This document shows, one piece after another, positions 47,331 to 54,566 of a stretch of DNA of 59,837 nt. Both the position numbers and the translations under genes were made by a program. The notes beneath the pieces were generated by a model. It saw only the letters and a program-made list of their open reading frames with translations, was not told the origin of the DNA and did no database searches. The stretch is taken from IMG/VR virus record IMGVR_UViG_3300035071_000150, positions 1-59,837 of that record; one strand, written 5' to 3'. This DNA comes from a virus. The first letter of the stretch is position 1, and every line of letters begins with the position of its first letter.

Positions 47331-47932
47331 GCCGTCACCACGCCTGACGTGAACGGCGTTCCCGCGCGAGAGTTATTGCGCCTCGTCGCGCGTATCCTCG
47401 CCATCCGCGCCAACATCTCGGGATCGGGGCGCGATGACGCTCTCGCCATATGTTCGTCGCAGTAGACGCGCCCTTCAAATGTCTTGCCGCAACAGAAGTG
47501 GAAGCTCTCAGACAGGACCTCGCCAATCGGCCACTTGCACTCGCCATGCTTCAACGCGAGAACGGCGGCTCCCGCGCCAGTCGGCGCGTCAACCTTCGGC
47601 ATGGGCGCAAACAGCATCTCGACTGGCTCTAAAGCGGGCTGGATCATCGGGGCGACCTCCGGCGCTGGAGTGGTGGCGGGGTTCGGGTTCGGCGCTTCCT
47701 TTGGCTTCTTTGGCGTCTTTGGGGCCTTGTGCGGTCCAGCGGTCGCCATCAACGGGCGTCTCTTGCCGGGCTGGCATTGTGTCAGTTCGATATGGAGCCG
47801 ATGACGACGACCGATAACCATGTTTTTCGTGCATGACGCGCCAAGAACTGCCGCGATTTCTGGGTCGCCGCATCCCTGCTTGGCCAATCTCCGTAGCTCC
47901 GCGTCGCGGTCATCGTTCCAAAAACGGCTCAT
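47327..47932 (-). CDS. GcrA-family cell-cycle regulator
   Basis: The N-terminal HTH is clear (MSRFWNDDRDAELRRLAKQG, DPEIAAVLGASCTKNMVIGR, HRLHI), and the C-terminus has the GcrA mark CKWPIGEVLSESFHFCCGKT with VYCDEHMARA. A Pro/Ala/Lys linker joins them. In Caulobacter GcrA binds sigma70 and activates promoters that carry methylated GANTC sites. A phage version could redirect host cell-cycle transcription or use adenine methylation to time its genes. Length 201 aa fits the family. Confidence 0.85.
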   Translation of the reverse strand: MSRFWNDDRDAELRRLAKQGCGDPEIAAVLGASCTKNMVIGRRHRLHIELTQCQPGKRRPLMATAGPHKAPKTPKKPKEAPNPNPATTPAPEVAPMIQPALEPVEMLFAPMPKVDAPTGAGAAVLALKHGECKWPIGEVLSESFHFCCGKTFEGRVYCDEHMARASSRPDPEMLARMARIRATRRNNSRAGTPFTSGVVTA

Positions 47933-48309
47933 GGCGTGGCCTCGCGGGTTGACGCCACCATGATCGACATGCCTTCGACCGCCGCGCGTTCGATTGTTAT
48001 TTTCTGAGCGAATTTGTCGTTCTCAATCACGCCGTGCGCTTGCAAAAGGTCGGAAACCGATTTCTCGACATTGCCCAAATCGATCTTCGACGCTCCCGTA
48101 ACTTTGATCGTCAGCGCGTAGGGGCCTTCAACCATTCCGGGGCGCTGGCTGTTGAGCATGTAGCCGGCCTCCGTGAGCCATGAGAGATATTGCGGACTGC
48201 GAACCATGCTCGCGTGGGCGCCGCGCTTCACGGGCTTCCACAGGTCGTTTACCGACACTGGAGGCGGAAGATTGAGCGCGACGAACTGGCATGAGGAGCG
48301 GCCTAGCAT
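47929..48309 (-). CDS. RusA-like Holliday junction resolvase
   Basis: 126 aa with the RusA pattern: LNLPPPVSVNDLWKPV at the start, then KIDLGNVEKSVSDLLQAHGV and ENDKFAQKITIERA; the Asp residues of the IDLGN and IEND segments are the likely metal ligands. The dimer resolves branched DNA before packaging. Start of frame at 48309; ATGA overlap with GcrA. Confidence 0.8.
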   Translation of the reverse strand: MLGRSSCQFVALNLPPPVSVNDLWKPVKRGAHASMVRSPQYLSWLTEAGYMLNSQRPGMVEGPYALTIKVTGASKIDLGNVEKSVSDLLQAHGVIENDKFAQKITIERAAVEGMSIMVASTREATP

Positions 48310-48313
48310 CGCG

Positions 48314-48610
48314 TCACCGTCCGAACGCGCGAGAGACAGCGGCTTGGCCGAGCGGAGTGTCTTTCAAATCTCCAAGGGCGCCGAGATAGAGGTCGATCAA
48401 CGCTTCCTCTTCCTCGCGCTTGGCCTTATCCTGCTTGCGGATGGCGATGACCTTGCGCATGACCTTCGGGTCATATCCGCTGGACTTTGCCTCGTCGAAA
48501 ACGCTTTTGATATCGTCGGCGAGCGCGGCCTTCTCTTCGGACAATTTCTCGATGCGCTCGATAAACGCTCTTAGCTGGCCGGCTTCGGGAGTATTTGATC
48601 CTCCGCTCAT
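48314..48610 (-). CDS. GapR-like nucleoid protein (DUF2312)
   Basis: 98 aa: [60 protein letters not shown]. This is the conserved core of GapR/DUF2312, an alphaproteobacterial protein that clamps overtwisted DNA ahead of replication forks. The phage copy has an extra C-terminal tail of about 20 residues. It could help phage replication or disturb the host copy. ATGA overlap with the gene upstream. Confidence 0.85.
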   Translation of the reverse strand: MSGGSNTPEAGQLRAFIERIEKLSEEKAALADDIKSVFDEAKSSGYDPKVMRKVIAIRKQDKAKREEEEALIDLYLGALGDLKDTPLGQAAVSRAFGR

Positions 48611-48846
48611 AGATTTGCTCCCGGCTTCACGGGAATCTGCATCACGCGCGTTTGTCCGGGGCAGATCCATTCCTCGGGGTTTTTGCCGTCGATGCACAAC
48701 TGGCGCATATCGTCGAGCGTCCGGGTCGTGATCGGCTTGATCGCGTTGTCTGGCGAGCGGGGAGGATCGATGTAATATGCCGCCGCCATGAGCGCCGAGA
48801 TGATGACCGCGCCAGCGAAATCGACGTGCCACAACTTGAGTTTCAT
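48607..48846 (-). CDS. Small membrane-anchored protein, 79 aa
   Basis: GGAGAGG precedes ATG 48846. One hydrophobic stretch near the N-terminus ([20 protein letters not shown]), then a polar part with two Cys ([20 protein letters not shown]). Probably inserted in the inner membrane with its tail in the periplasm. Role unknown. Confidence 0.55.
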   Translation of the reverse strand: MKLKLWHVDFAGAVIISALMAAAYYIDPPRSPDNAIKPITTRTLDDMRQLCIDGKNPEEWICPGQTRVMQIPVKPGANL

Positions 48847-48857
48847 CACCCTCTCCA

Positions 48858-49010
48858 TCATCCCCGGCGCCGCGCGAATTGCGCGAGCATCTGTATCCAC
48901 ATCATCAAGTCGATAAGCTTGCCAGCGGTCCAAGAAACGCCCTTCGCTAGCCAGTTCAAAACAGTCGCCGCGACACGCCAGAAAACGCGCGCCCATCCGC
49001 CCTTGAGCAT
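48858..49010 (-). CDS. Small amphipathic protein, 50 aa
   Basis: [20 protein letters not shown] and [19 protein letters not shown], Trp-rich and basic, likely membrane-surface helix or short span. ATG 49010. In the early operon such peptides can inhibit host functions or act on the membrane; nothing more can be said. Confidence 0.5.
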   Translation of the reverse strand: MLKGGWARVFWRVAATVLNWLAKGVSWTAGKLIDLMMWIQMLAQFARRRG

Positions 49011-49076
49011 GTTTTTCTTTCTTGCTTTTTGGAGTTGAACGCGGGGGAACCGATGCACGCTTGGAACGCGGGACGC

Positions 49077-49406
49077 TCACAAATTGGCGCGCAATTGATC
49101 GAGGCGCTTGCGCTTCGCGGCTATGTCGGCCTCAAGCGCGGCTTCCTCGCGGGCCTGCACGGCGGCGTCGAGCCAGTCGAAACGATTCGGCATGACGGCG
49201 GCGAGAAATTCCGGGCCATAGGTGGCGATAAGAGCCACCCACGCTTCGCTGTTGGGCGTCGCGGCCCCTTCGAGCCATCGCTTGACTTGATGCAGCCCAC
49301 ACCCGGTTTCCGCCGCGACATTCGCCGCTGTCTTGATCGGGTGGCGCGAGCGTAAAAACTCTTGGACACGACCGCCCAAATCCTTGGACCCATCGACACA
49401 CGACAT
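49077..49406 (-). CDS. HTH protein, 109 aa
   Basis: GGGAG six bases before ATG 49406 sets the start. RVQEFLRSRHPIKTAANVAA, ETGCGLHQVKRWLEGAATPN is a HTH of the small YdaS/Cro-like type, followed by VALIATYGPEFLAAVMPNRF and a basic coiled tail. Likely a DNA-binding control protein of the early operon. A plus-strand gene starts 55 bases away in the opposite direction. Confidence 0.65.
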   Translation of the reverse strand: MSCVDGSKDLGGRVQEFLRSRHPIKTAANVAAETGCGLHQVKRWLEGAATPNSEAWVALIATYGPEFLAAVMPNRFDWLDAAVQAREEAALEADIAAKRKRLDQLRANL

Positions 49407-49460
49407 GCTCGGACTCCCATGCGAATTTCTCGGCATGGGTTGGTCGAGAAGAAAGCCGCT

Positions 49461-49751
49461 ATGCAGAACAGCCGTCATGTCGTCGCCTTTTCAACCTTTG
49501 AACCGCTTGGCGTGCAGGCCGCGCGGATCGTCGAAACTCTTTCCCGAAAGTCCCCCGAGGCGAAGCGTTGGGACGCCTCAAGCCTCGGGGTAGTCGGAGC
49601 CAGGGAGGAACTGGCCCTCCGCGCGCCAAGGGAAGCGCGCGAAGCTTTGTTGCGCAACGTGCGCGAAACCATCCGCGCCCAAACCACAGAGGCCAATCCG
49701 GGGTCTATGAGCGCGGCGTCTTTGCGCCGTCATTGGCGCGAAGCTGATTGA
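49461..49751 (+). CDS. Possible plus-strand protein, 96 aa
   Basis: On the plus strand inside the minus-strand early operon, the frame MQNSRHVVAFSTFEPLGVQA continues with an Arg/Ala-rich helical protein (AREELALRAPREAREALLRN). Both strands are open here; the minus frames are Ser/Arg-rich and look like shadows, so the plus frame is favoured. The ribosome-binding site is weak. The remaining 83 bases up to 49834 show nothing certain. Confidence 0.4.
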   Translation: MQNSRHVVAFSTFEPLGVQAARIVETLSRKSPEAKRWDASSLGVVGAREELALRAPREAREALLRNVRETIRAQTTEANPGSMSAASLRRHWREAD

Positions 49752-49834
49752 ACTCGTGAACTGGGAGAACGTTTGGCGGGAACCGGCGGCGGTGGGTATC
49801 GAGTCCGTCGCCGGGAACTGTTTGACGCGGGACG

Positions 49835-50089
49835 CTACAAATTCGAAAGACGCACGGCTCCTGGTTCTGGCTTGCTCGTGTTCACAACAATTCCCCAATC
49901 TCTCGCAAGCATGTCGCATTGGCTTGGCGTATAGGCATTCAGGGAACCGTCGTTCATGACCATCACGACGGCGGTGATGCGCCCATGAATTTGGATTTCG
50001 ATATAGGCTGGCCTATGCCAATCGGATCGGCGCATACGACCACCATGCAAAACCGAGAACATCGCGCGCGAGAAATTGTAATCGCTCAT
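49835..50089 (-). CDS. Second Tad2-like (DUF2829) protein
   Basis: GGAGGCGAG before ATG 50089. 84 aa: MSDYNFSRAMFSVLHGGRMR, RSDWHRPAYIEIQIHGRI and the closing YTPSQCDMLARDWGIVV, the DUF2829 layout (start helix LxxGxxxRRxxW, end DWxxV). Less close to the classical members than the copy at 6792 but clearly of the fold type. Tad2 proteins bind Thoeris signal molecules; early expression would suit an anti-defence role. The ligand may differ from that of the first copy. Confidence 0.65.
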   Translation of the reverse strand: MSDYNFSRAMFSVLHGGRMRRSDWHRPAYIEIQIHGRITAVVMVMNDGSLNAYTPSQCDMLARDWGIVVNTSKPEPGAVRLSNL

Positions 50090-50223
50090 CTCGCCTCCGA
50101 ATGGTGAAGAAAGAACCCAACCAGCCCCACCACGCACACGACGAGCGCGGCGACGGACTGAATGAAGCGGGATGTGGAGGCGGGGAGGTTGCGGAGATGC
50201 GGGGTCAAATTCAGATCGTTCAC
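50086..50223 (-). CDS. Small membrane peptide, 45 aa
   Basis: GTG 50223 overlaps the upstream stop (GTGA), and its stop overlaps the Tad2-like ATG (ATGA), so it is firmly embedded. A polar start (NDLNLTPHLRNLPASTSRF) precedes one membrane span (AALVVCVVGLVGFFL). Unknown; may partner with the Tad2-like protein. Confidence 0.5.
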   Translation of the reverse strand: MNDLNLTPHLRNLPASTSRFIQSVAALVVCVVGLVGFFLHHSEAR

Positions 50224-50459
50224 GCGGCCTCCTGCATCTTCAAACACCAGCGTCTTGTGCGCTCCAGGTCCGCCGCCTTGCCGTCATAGACCGCGTATTG
50301 CTCGCGCGTGAACCGGCGCAGCAGCGGGAGAAATCCCGCGTCGTCATAGGCCCCAGCGCGGGCTTGCGTCTTGCCGAGATCGGCGTCGGGGATGTCGCGG
50401 AGAGCGAGCATCAGTCGATGCGTGAATTGAAGCTGTTCGATGGAAAGGGCGTCGGTCAT
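50220..50459 (-). CDS. Hypothetical protein, 79 aa
   Basis: MTDALSIEQLQFTHRLMLAL, then KTQARAGAYDDAGFLPLLRR and a basic helical end. Soluble. It overlaps the following and preceding genes by four bases each. No recognised domain. Confidence 0.55.
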   Translation of the reverse strand: MTDALSIEQLQFTHRLMLALRDIPDADLGKTQARAGAYDDAGFLPLLRRFTREQYAVYDGKAADLERTRRWCLKMQEAA

Positions 50460-51499
50460 GTCCGCTCTCCGGTCGGGGCGCGCTCGTCATAAGAAAGGTA
50501 AGCTGCATGAGCCAAGTCGGGAGACGAATAGTTGCCCAAGTTTAGCGTCTTGCCTTCGATCATTCGCATGGCGAAAAACGGCTTGGACTTGTAACGAGGG
50601 TTCATTCTAACCCCCATCGGAAGATCGGACTTCTTATGCTTCGCGGTCGAAGAGTTCTCGCGCGCCGTCGCGATGAAAACATTGCCGAGCGCGTAGGGGC
50701 CAACGTCGCCAGTGCGACACATCACGTAACCCTGTCCACGTCCACGGTCCGCGAATTTCCCGGACTGCTCCCAGACTTTCCACCATTCCCAGACCGTCAG
50801 TCGCCACTCTATTCCGCGCCTGACGGCATTGCTTTTTTGTGTGACAAACGCGCGGAGCGGGGTCCGCCATTGCGGCAATCCATTGGCCGCCATCTCCCGC
50901 GAGATCGCCCTAAGCTCTCTGTATTGGTCGACGGTGCAGCCCTTCTCGGCGAGGCATCGCTGCATCTTCGCGGAAAGAGCCTGCGAGCGGCGCACGGCGG
51001 ACGTGAACTTCTGGCCACCGTCCTTGCCGGTCATGTCGCGGAGTTTCAGGAGTTGACGAACGCGCTCGCGGGAGACCCCATACGCGTCGCCAATCTCTTG
51101 CAGCGTCTTCCCGCTTCGATAGAGAGCGGCCATCGCGACCACGCGCGCGCTATCAGCGGCCCGAGGTCGTCCATCTCGGAAACGACAGCGCCTAACGAAT
51201 TTTATCCCGTTCGCCTTAGCGTGTCTGTAGAGCGTGCCAATATGGATTCCGACTTGCCTCGCAGCCTCTTGCGGGGTCAGCCTATCCTTCGCGGCCTGCG
51301 TCAGCGCGTCCAGCATGGAATTACTGCATTCCGCCTTGTCTTCAACCGGAAACACAAGACCGTTCTTCCTCGCGAGGGCGCGAACATAAGCGATGCAAAT
51401 ATTTGCTTCCGCTGCTATTTCTTTGATGGACAACCCGCGTTCAACGCCATGCTTGACGATGGAGAGGGTTCTGATCGATCTAGGCTGAATCCCGGTCAT
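50456..51499 (-). CDS. Multi-HTH regulator with AP2/HNH-like C-terminus
   Basis: 347 aa. At least two HTH units near the N-terminus (GLSIKEIAAEANICIAYVRA; LTPQEAARQVGIHIGTLYRH) and a third sigma-like one (SGKTLQEIGDAYGVSRERVR). The C-terminal third resembles the degenerate HNH/AP2 modules of phages: GYVMCRTGDVGPYALGNVFI, then LPMGVRMNPRYKSKPFFAMR and NYSSPDLAHAAYLSY. I see no complete HNH catalytic set, so it may be a regulator made from an endonuclease. It is the second gene after the Cro-like gene, the usual place of an early activator. Confidence 0.6.
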   Translation of the reverse strand: MTGIQPRSIRTLSIVKHGVERGLSIKEIAAEANICIAYVRALARKNGLVFPVEDKAECSNSMLDALTQAAKDRLTPQEAARQVGIHIGTLYRHAKANGIKFVRRCRFRDGRPRAADSARVVAMAALYRSGKTLQEIGDAYGVSRERVRQLLKLRDMTGKDGGQKFTSAVRRSQALSAKMQRCLAEKGCTVDQYRELRAISREMAANGLPQWRTPLRAFVTQKSNAVRRGIEWRLTVWEWWKVWEQSGKFADRGRGQGYVMCRTGDVGPYALGNVFIATARENSSTAKHKKSDLPMGVRMNPRYKSKPFFAMRMIEGKTLNLGNYSSPDLAHAAYLSYDERAPTGERT

Positions 51500-51789
51500 C
51501 GCGCGACCCTCTCTATCGTTTGTCCTTTAGGGACTTCGACGAGAGCCGGCGCTTGCGGCGCTTCGATTTCCCCCGCGCCGCGAAAGGGCGCGGCGTGAAG
51601 CCGCAGCAGTTCGTCAGAGGTAAGACCGATCTCCCGACCGCGAGGGCTCGCAATCAGCGCTGGCCAATGAGCGACAGGAACCGACTTGCGCCGCTTCATT
51701 TCGGAGGCCGTGGAATAGTTACAGCCGATCGCCGCCGCTACGCCGCCAATTCCACCGAACTTCTCGAAGAGGTCGCTTACATTGTTCAT
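51496..51789 (-). CDS. Cro-like HTH protein
   Basis: 97 aa from ATG 51789; an upstream ATG at 51819 would overlap the -35 box. FEKFGGIGGVAAAIGCNYSTASEMKR is a small HTH, then the YdaS/Cro-like body and a Pro/Ala tail. It is transcribed away from the CI-like repressor and starts the early operon. The predicted promoter TTGACA (51824-51819), 16 bases, TGTAAA (51802-51797) would give a start at or next to the ATG, so the mRNA may be leaderless. Confidence 0.7.
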   Translation of the reverse strand: MNNVSDLFEKFGGIGGVAAAIGCNYSTASEMKRRKSVPVAHWPALIASPRGREIGLTSDELLRLHAAPFRGAGEIEAPQAPALVEVPKGQTIERVAR

Positions 51790-51793
51790 GCCC

Positions 51794-51855
51794 CTTTTTA
51801 CATCCGACGTGTTGGGCATGTCAACATTATTTATGTAAAAAGTTCAGGCATGACA
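51794..51855. promoter_or_regulatory. Immunity switch: divergent promoters and operators
   Basis: CTTTTTACAT (51794-51803) and ATGTAAAAAG (51833-51842) are a perfect 10-base inverted pair. GGCATGTCA (51815-51823) and GGCATGACA (51847-51855) form a near-direct repeat. The minus promoter for the Cro-like gene lies inside. On the plus strand a weak promoter (TTGGGC to TGTAAA) would serve the repressor at 51861. Very likely the operator set for CI/Cro-type competition. Confidence 0.65.
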
Positions 51856-51860
51856 TTCTC

Positions 51861-52577
51861 ATGAGCCAGACAATGAACGACCGCCTTAAAGAAGCCCGCG
51901 AAGAGTTCGGCCATAAGTCCGCTAGCGACGCGATACGCGCCCATGGCTGGGTCGGGTCGACCTACCGGGCGCATGAAAATAAGCAGAACAAATTTGATGT
52001 CGCGACGGCTGAGGCGTATGGGCGCGCATATAAGGTGAATGCGGCGTGGTTATTGACAGGCGAGGGCGAAAAATACATGATTGCTCATCCGAACATGCCG
52101 GGAAAGTTATTGCATGGCAGCAATTTACGCCTACCGCACATCCCAATTTTAGGCCGCGTCGCAGCGGCGTCCTGGACGGAAATTATGCAGTCGCAAGCAG
52201 TCGCCAGCGCACCGGCGTCAAGCCCGTTCCCGCCTGATCCCCGTTACCCTTTAGATGCACAATTCGACATGATCGTTGACGGGACCTCGATCAATCGGTT
52301 CGCGCAGCCGGGCGAGGCGTTGCGGTGCATCAACATCGTAAGATCAGGGGTCTTCGTTAATGACGGCGACTTGGTGATCGTCGAGCGCACGCGCGCCGGC
52401 ATTCTCCGCGAGACCTCCGCCAAGCGGTTAAGGCGGAAGGGGCGTACGGTTGAGCTTTGGCCAGATTCCGACGATCCGCTTTGGCAAGAGCCCATTATTG
52501 TGAATAGCGACGGCCTTTCTGGCTCTGACGAGGTGGCCATAATCGCGAAGGTTCTCTGGAAATATCGGGAAGCCTAA
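51861..52577 (+). CDS. CI-like repressor with S24/LexA domain
   Basis: 238 aa. HTH in residues 5-65 (NDRLKEAREEFGHKSASDAI, TYRAHENKQNKFDVATAEAY). Linker, then a LexA/S24-type domain: IPILGRVAAASW (possible cleavage region), FDMIVDGTSINRF with Ser143 as nucleophile and Lys188 in SAKRLRR as general base. It would keep the prophage silent and cut itself when RecA is active. Ala-Ala instead of Ala-Gly near residue 101 could change the cutting rate. Two close ATGs (51861, 51873) are possible starts. Confidence 0.85.
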   Translation: MSQTMNDRLKEAREEFGHKSASDAIRAHGWVGSTYRAHENKQNKFDVATAEAYGRAYKVNAAWLLTGEGEKYMIAHPNMPGKLLHGSNLRLPHIPILGRVAAASWTEIMQSQAVASAPASSPFPPDPRYPLDAQFDMIVDGTSINRFAQPGEALRCINIVRSGVFVNDGDLVIVERTRAGILRETSAKRLRRKGRTVELWPDSDDPLWQEPIIVNSDGLSGSDEVAIIAKVLWKYREA

Positions 52578-52586
52578 AAAATTTCG

Positions 52587-52635
52587 ACATAAATTACATT
52601 ATATGTGTTGACCTCCAACATGCTCCATGTAATAA
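52587..52635 (+). promoter_or_regulatory. Promoter with operator-like element for plus operon
   Basis: TTGACC (52608-52613), 16 bases, TAATAA (52630-52635) is a good sigma70-type promoter. Just upstream, ACATAAAT (52587-52594) and a partial dyad ACATA...TATGT repeat the element that precedes the Cro-like promoter on the other strand (51836-51829). The shared block suggests control by the same repressor. Confidence 0.6.
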
Positions 52636-52669
52636 CGGTTCCATCGCAGCCCGCCGATGGGAGCCCGCC

Positions 52670-53014
52670 ATGACCAGCCAAGCCGACAACCGCACCTCCC
52701 TGCAAAAGAGCATCGACGATCAAATCGCCGCGCTTGTCGTTCTTCGCAAGCACGACGCGGCGCTGCCGCTCGCCTCGCACGCCGAGAACCCGGCGCTGCA
52801 TTTTGAACGCCTCGCGGACTTCGCGAAGAAGGCCGGCGCGATTTCCGACCCCGTGTTGCTGACCGTCGCCTATGAGGCCGGGTTCGTCGGCCATGACCTG
52901 GACCGCGATATCCGCGCGCACTCGCATCTGGCGAGCGATTCCGACGCGCTGTGCGATTTCATTTACGAGCTTGAGCAACGCGCGGAACGCCGCCGCGACC
53001 AGCGCGCCGCCTAA
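52670..53014 (+). CDS. Hypothetical protein, 114 aa
   Basis: First gene of the plus operon. Helical (SLQKSIDDQIAALVVLRKHD, LHFERLADFAKKAGAISDPV, DALCDFIYELEQRAERRRD). No motif recognised. It may be a small early regulator or inhibitor, judged by place only. Confidence 0.6.
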   Translation: MTSQADNRTSLQKSIDDQIAALVVLRKHDAALPLASHAENPALHFERLADFAKKAGAISDPVLLTVAYEAGFVGHDLDRDIRAHSHLASDSDALCDFIYELEQRAERRRDQRAA

Positions 53015-53062
53015 CCCCGCGCGGCTCACGGGCAGATTTGATCCACAATAGAGGAAACCGAG

Positions 53063-53503
53063 ATGGGTTGCGACATTCACTTAGTTCTCGAGAAGCGCAT
53101 TGAAGAGGGCCGTTGGGTCGCCGTCGATACGTTCAACGGACACCATCCCGCCCACCGCGAAAAAGGGCGTTCCATTAACTGGTCCTCTCCGGCGGCGCGC
53201 TCGCGCAACTATCGGCGCTTCGCCAAGCTGGCTGGCGTGCGTGGGGATGGCCCGGCGCCTCGCGGTCTTCCCGATGATCTATCGCAAACCGCGCGCTTCC
53301 TGTCGGACGACTACGGCGTAGACGGCCATTCGCATAGCTGGCTCGCGATTTCGGATGCGATCCCAATCTTCGACGAGACGGAATACTGGCTCGATTCCGA
53401 GACACCGGACACGTTCGCCCGCAAATTTCCGGCGGACTTCTTCTTCGGGATCGAGAGCGAACACATCGACAGCTATCGCCTCGTGTTCTGGTTCGACAAC
53501 TAA
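53063..53503 (+). CDS. Conserved phage protein, MGCDIH family, 146 aa
   Basis: Begins MGCDIHLVLEKRIEEGRWVA and has SRNYRRFAKLAGVRGDGPAP and DDYGVDGHSHSWLAISDAIP, a pattern I know from many phage and some bacterial proteins without assigned function. Cys3, Asp4, His6 and later His residues could bind a metal. GAGGAAACC leads into ATG 53063. Confidence 0.7.
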   Translation: MGCDIHLVLEKRIEEGRWVAVDTFNGHHPAHREKGRSINWSSPAARSRNYRRFAKLAGVRGDGPAPRGLPDDLSQTARFLSDDYGVDGHSHSWLAISDAIPIFDETEYWLDSETPDTFARKFPADFFFGIESEHIDSYRLVFWFDN

Positions 53504-53553
53504 ACCCACCCGCGCGGCTCACGGGCCGCGCCAGTCCAACAAGGAACGACGAT

Positions 53554-53775
53554 ATGCCATCCATCGTCACTGGAAAACTTCCGGCCAAACTCGGCAATGA
53601 AATATCCGACGCAATACGCCGAGCTTTGGAAGCGGGGATGCAAACCGACGAAGCAGTCTGTGTCGTTGTATCTGTCGCCGCCGACTATGCGCGCGCTGAA
53701 TACGGTAACGGTTACTTGCGGGATTTAGCAGGTGTCGTCACCGGGCGATCTGCGCAGCCTCTTCCTTCAAACTAA
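53554..53775 (+). CDS. Small protein, 73 aa
   Basis: MPSIVTGKLPAKLGNEISDA, then MQTDEAVCVVVSVAADYARA. Looks like a compact alpha/beta protein; GGAACGACG precedes the start. Unknown function. Confidence 0.6.
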   Translation: MPSIVTGKLPAKLGNEISDAIRRALEAGMQTDEAVCVVVSVAADYARAEYGNGYLRDLAGVVTGRSAQPLPSN

Positions 53776-53788
53776 CGGAACCCCCGCC

Positions 53789-53947
53789 ATGCACCCCCAG
53801 CGATATGATCGCGCCGCGATATGCCGCCGCGCCCGGCGCGAGTTTCAGCAACGGCGCGGGTTCGGTCGTCCGATCTCATGGGCCGAAGCCATGCGCGTGG
53901 CGTGGAGAGTGGCGAAACACATTCGCAATTTGAAACTCGCAGCGTGA
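53789..53947 (+). CDS. Small Arg-rich protein, 52 aa
   Basis: MHPQRYDRAAICRRARREFQ and PISWAEAMRVAWRVAKHIRN. Very basic helices, likely nucleic-acid binding. Start chosen as ATG 53789 because the upstream frame overlaps the previous gene. Confidence 0.55.
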   Translation: MHPQRYDRAAICRRARREFQQRRGFGRPISWAEAMRVAWRVAKHIRNLKLAA

Positions 53948-53954
53948 GGACGCC

Positions 53955-54080
53955 ATGCAATACGCAATCCAATATTTGATCGAAGACATGTCCGACGCGC
54001 AACTCGGCACGCTCGCCTTCGCGGCGCCGTTTCTCGCGCTCTCGTTTCTTGGCCTTGGCGCCAAGATTTTGGGGGAATGA
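53955..54080 (+). CDS. Tiny membrane protein, 41 aa
   Basis: An N-terminal polar helix (YAIQYLIEDMSDAQL) and a hydrophobic span (LAFAAPFLALSFLGLGA). GAGGA precedes ATG 53955. Its stop overlaps the next start region (TGATG). Confidence 0.5.
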   Translation: MQYAIQYLIEDMSDAQLGTLAFAAPFLALSFLGLGAKILGE

Positions 54081-54493
54081 TGAGCGCGAACGAACCTAAA
54101 TGGACACCTGGTCCGTGGACGAACAGCGATGGCCTTGTGAACGGCATCGAAACGCGGGCCGGGTTTGGTCCGTCCAACAGAACGAGCTTGGATATTTTCG
54201 ATGCGGCGGAATGGCCTCTCTCATTAGATCAAGAGGCGCAAGCGAACGCGCATCTAATCGCCGCCGCGCCGGAACTTTACGAGGCGCTTGAGTTGGCCAT
54301 TTTCTGCATGGTCGCGAACGAAAAGATCAAGAACCCTGAATGGGACGAAAGGGCGACGCCGACGAGCGCAATCGGAAAGGCTCGCGCCATTCTTGCCAAA
54401 GCCAGAGGCGAACAAGCCGCGGCGTCGACCGTCTTCGACGAGATGATCGAGAACCCGCCATTCAATCCTACCGAGCACGAGCAGACGAAATAG
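54080..54493 (+). CDS. Conserved phage protein (PGPW...NAHLIAAAPELYEAL), 137 aa
   Basis: EPKWTPGPWTNSDGLVNGIE and QANAHLIAAAPELYEALELA are the hallmark of a very widespread phage protein type with unknown function. The C-terminus varies between phages; here it is acidic. ATG 54080 preferred for ribosome-site spacing (GGGGG). Confidence 0.7.
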   Translation: MSANEPKWTPGPWTNSDGLVNGIETRAGFGPSNRTSLDIFDAAEWPLSLDQEAQANAHLIAAAPELYEALELAIFCMVANEKIKNPEWDERATPTSAIGKARAILAKARGEQAAASTVFDEMIENPPFNPTEHEQTK

Positions 54494-54566
54494 GAGCGGG
54501 TGACGCCCCGCATCACCAGCGAGCGCGAGAAGATCGCGGCTTAACCACATGCAACAGGAGTGAGAG

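Noticed and set aside
47142-47465. Plus-strand Arg-rich frame across GcrA and its neighbours
   Set aside because: GcrA on the minus strand is certain; the plus frame is its complement.
49756-49959. Plus-strand frame after 49751
   Set aside because: It overlaps the Tad2-like gene, has no good start site and looks like a shadow in its second half.
54498-54542. 14-codon GTG frame after the 54080 gene
   Set aside because: The GGAG is too close to the GTG and the peptide has no distinguishing feature.
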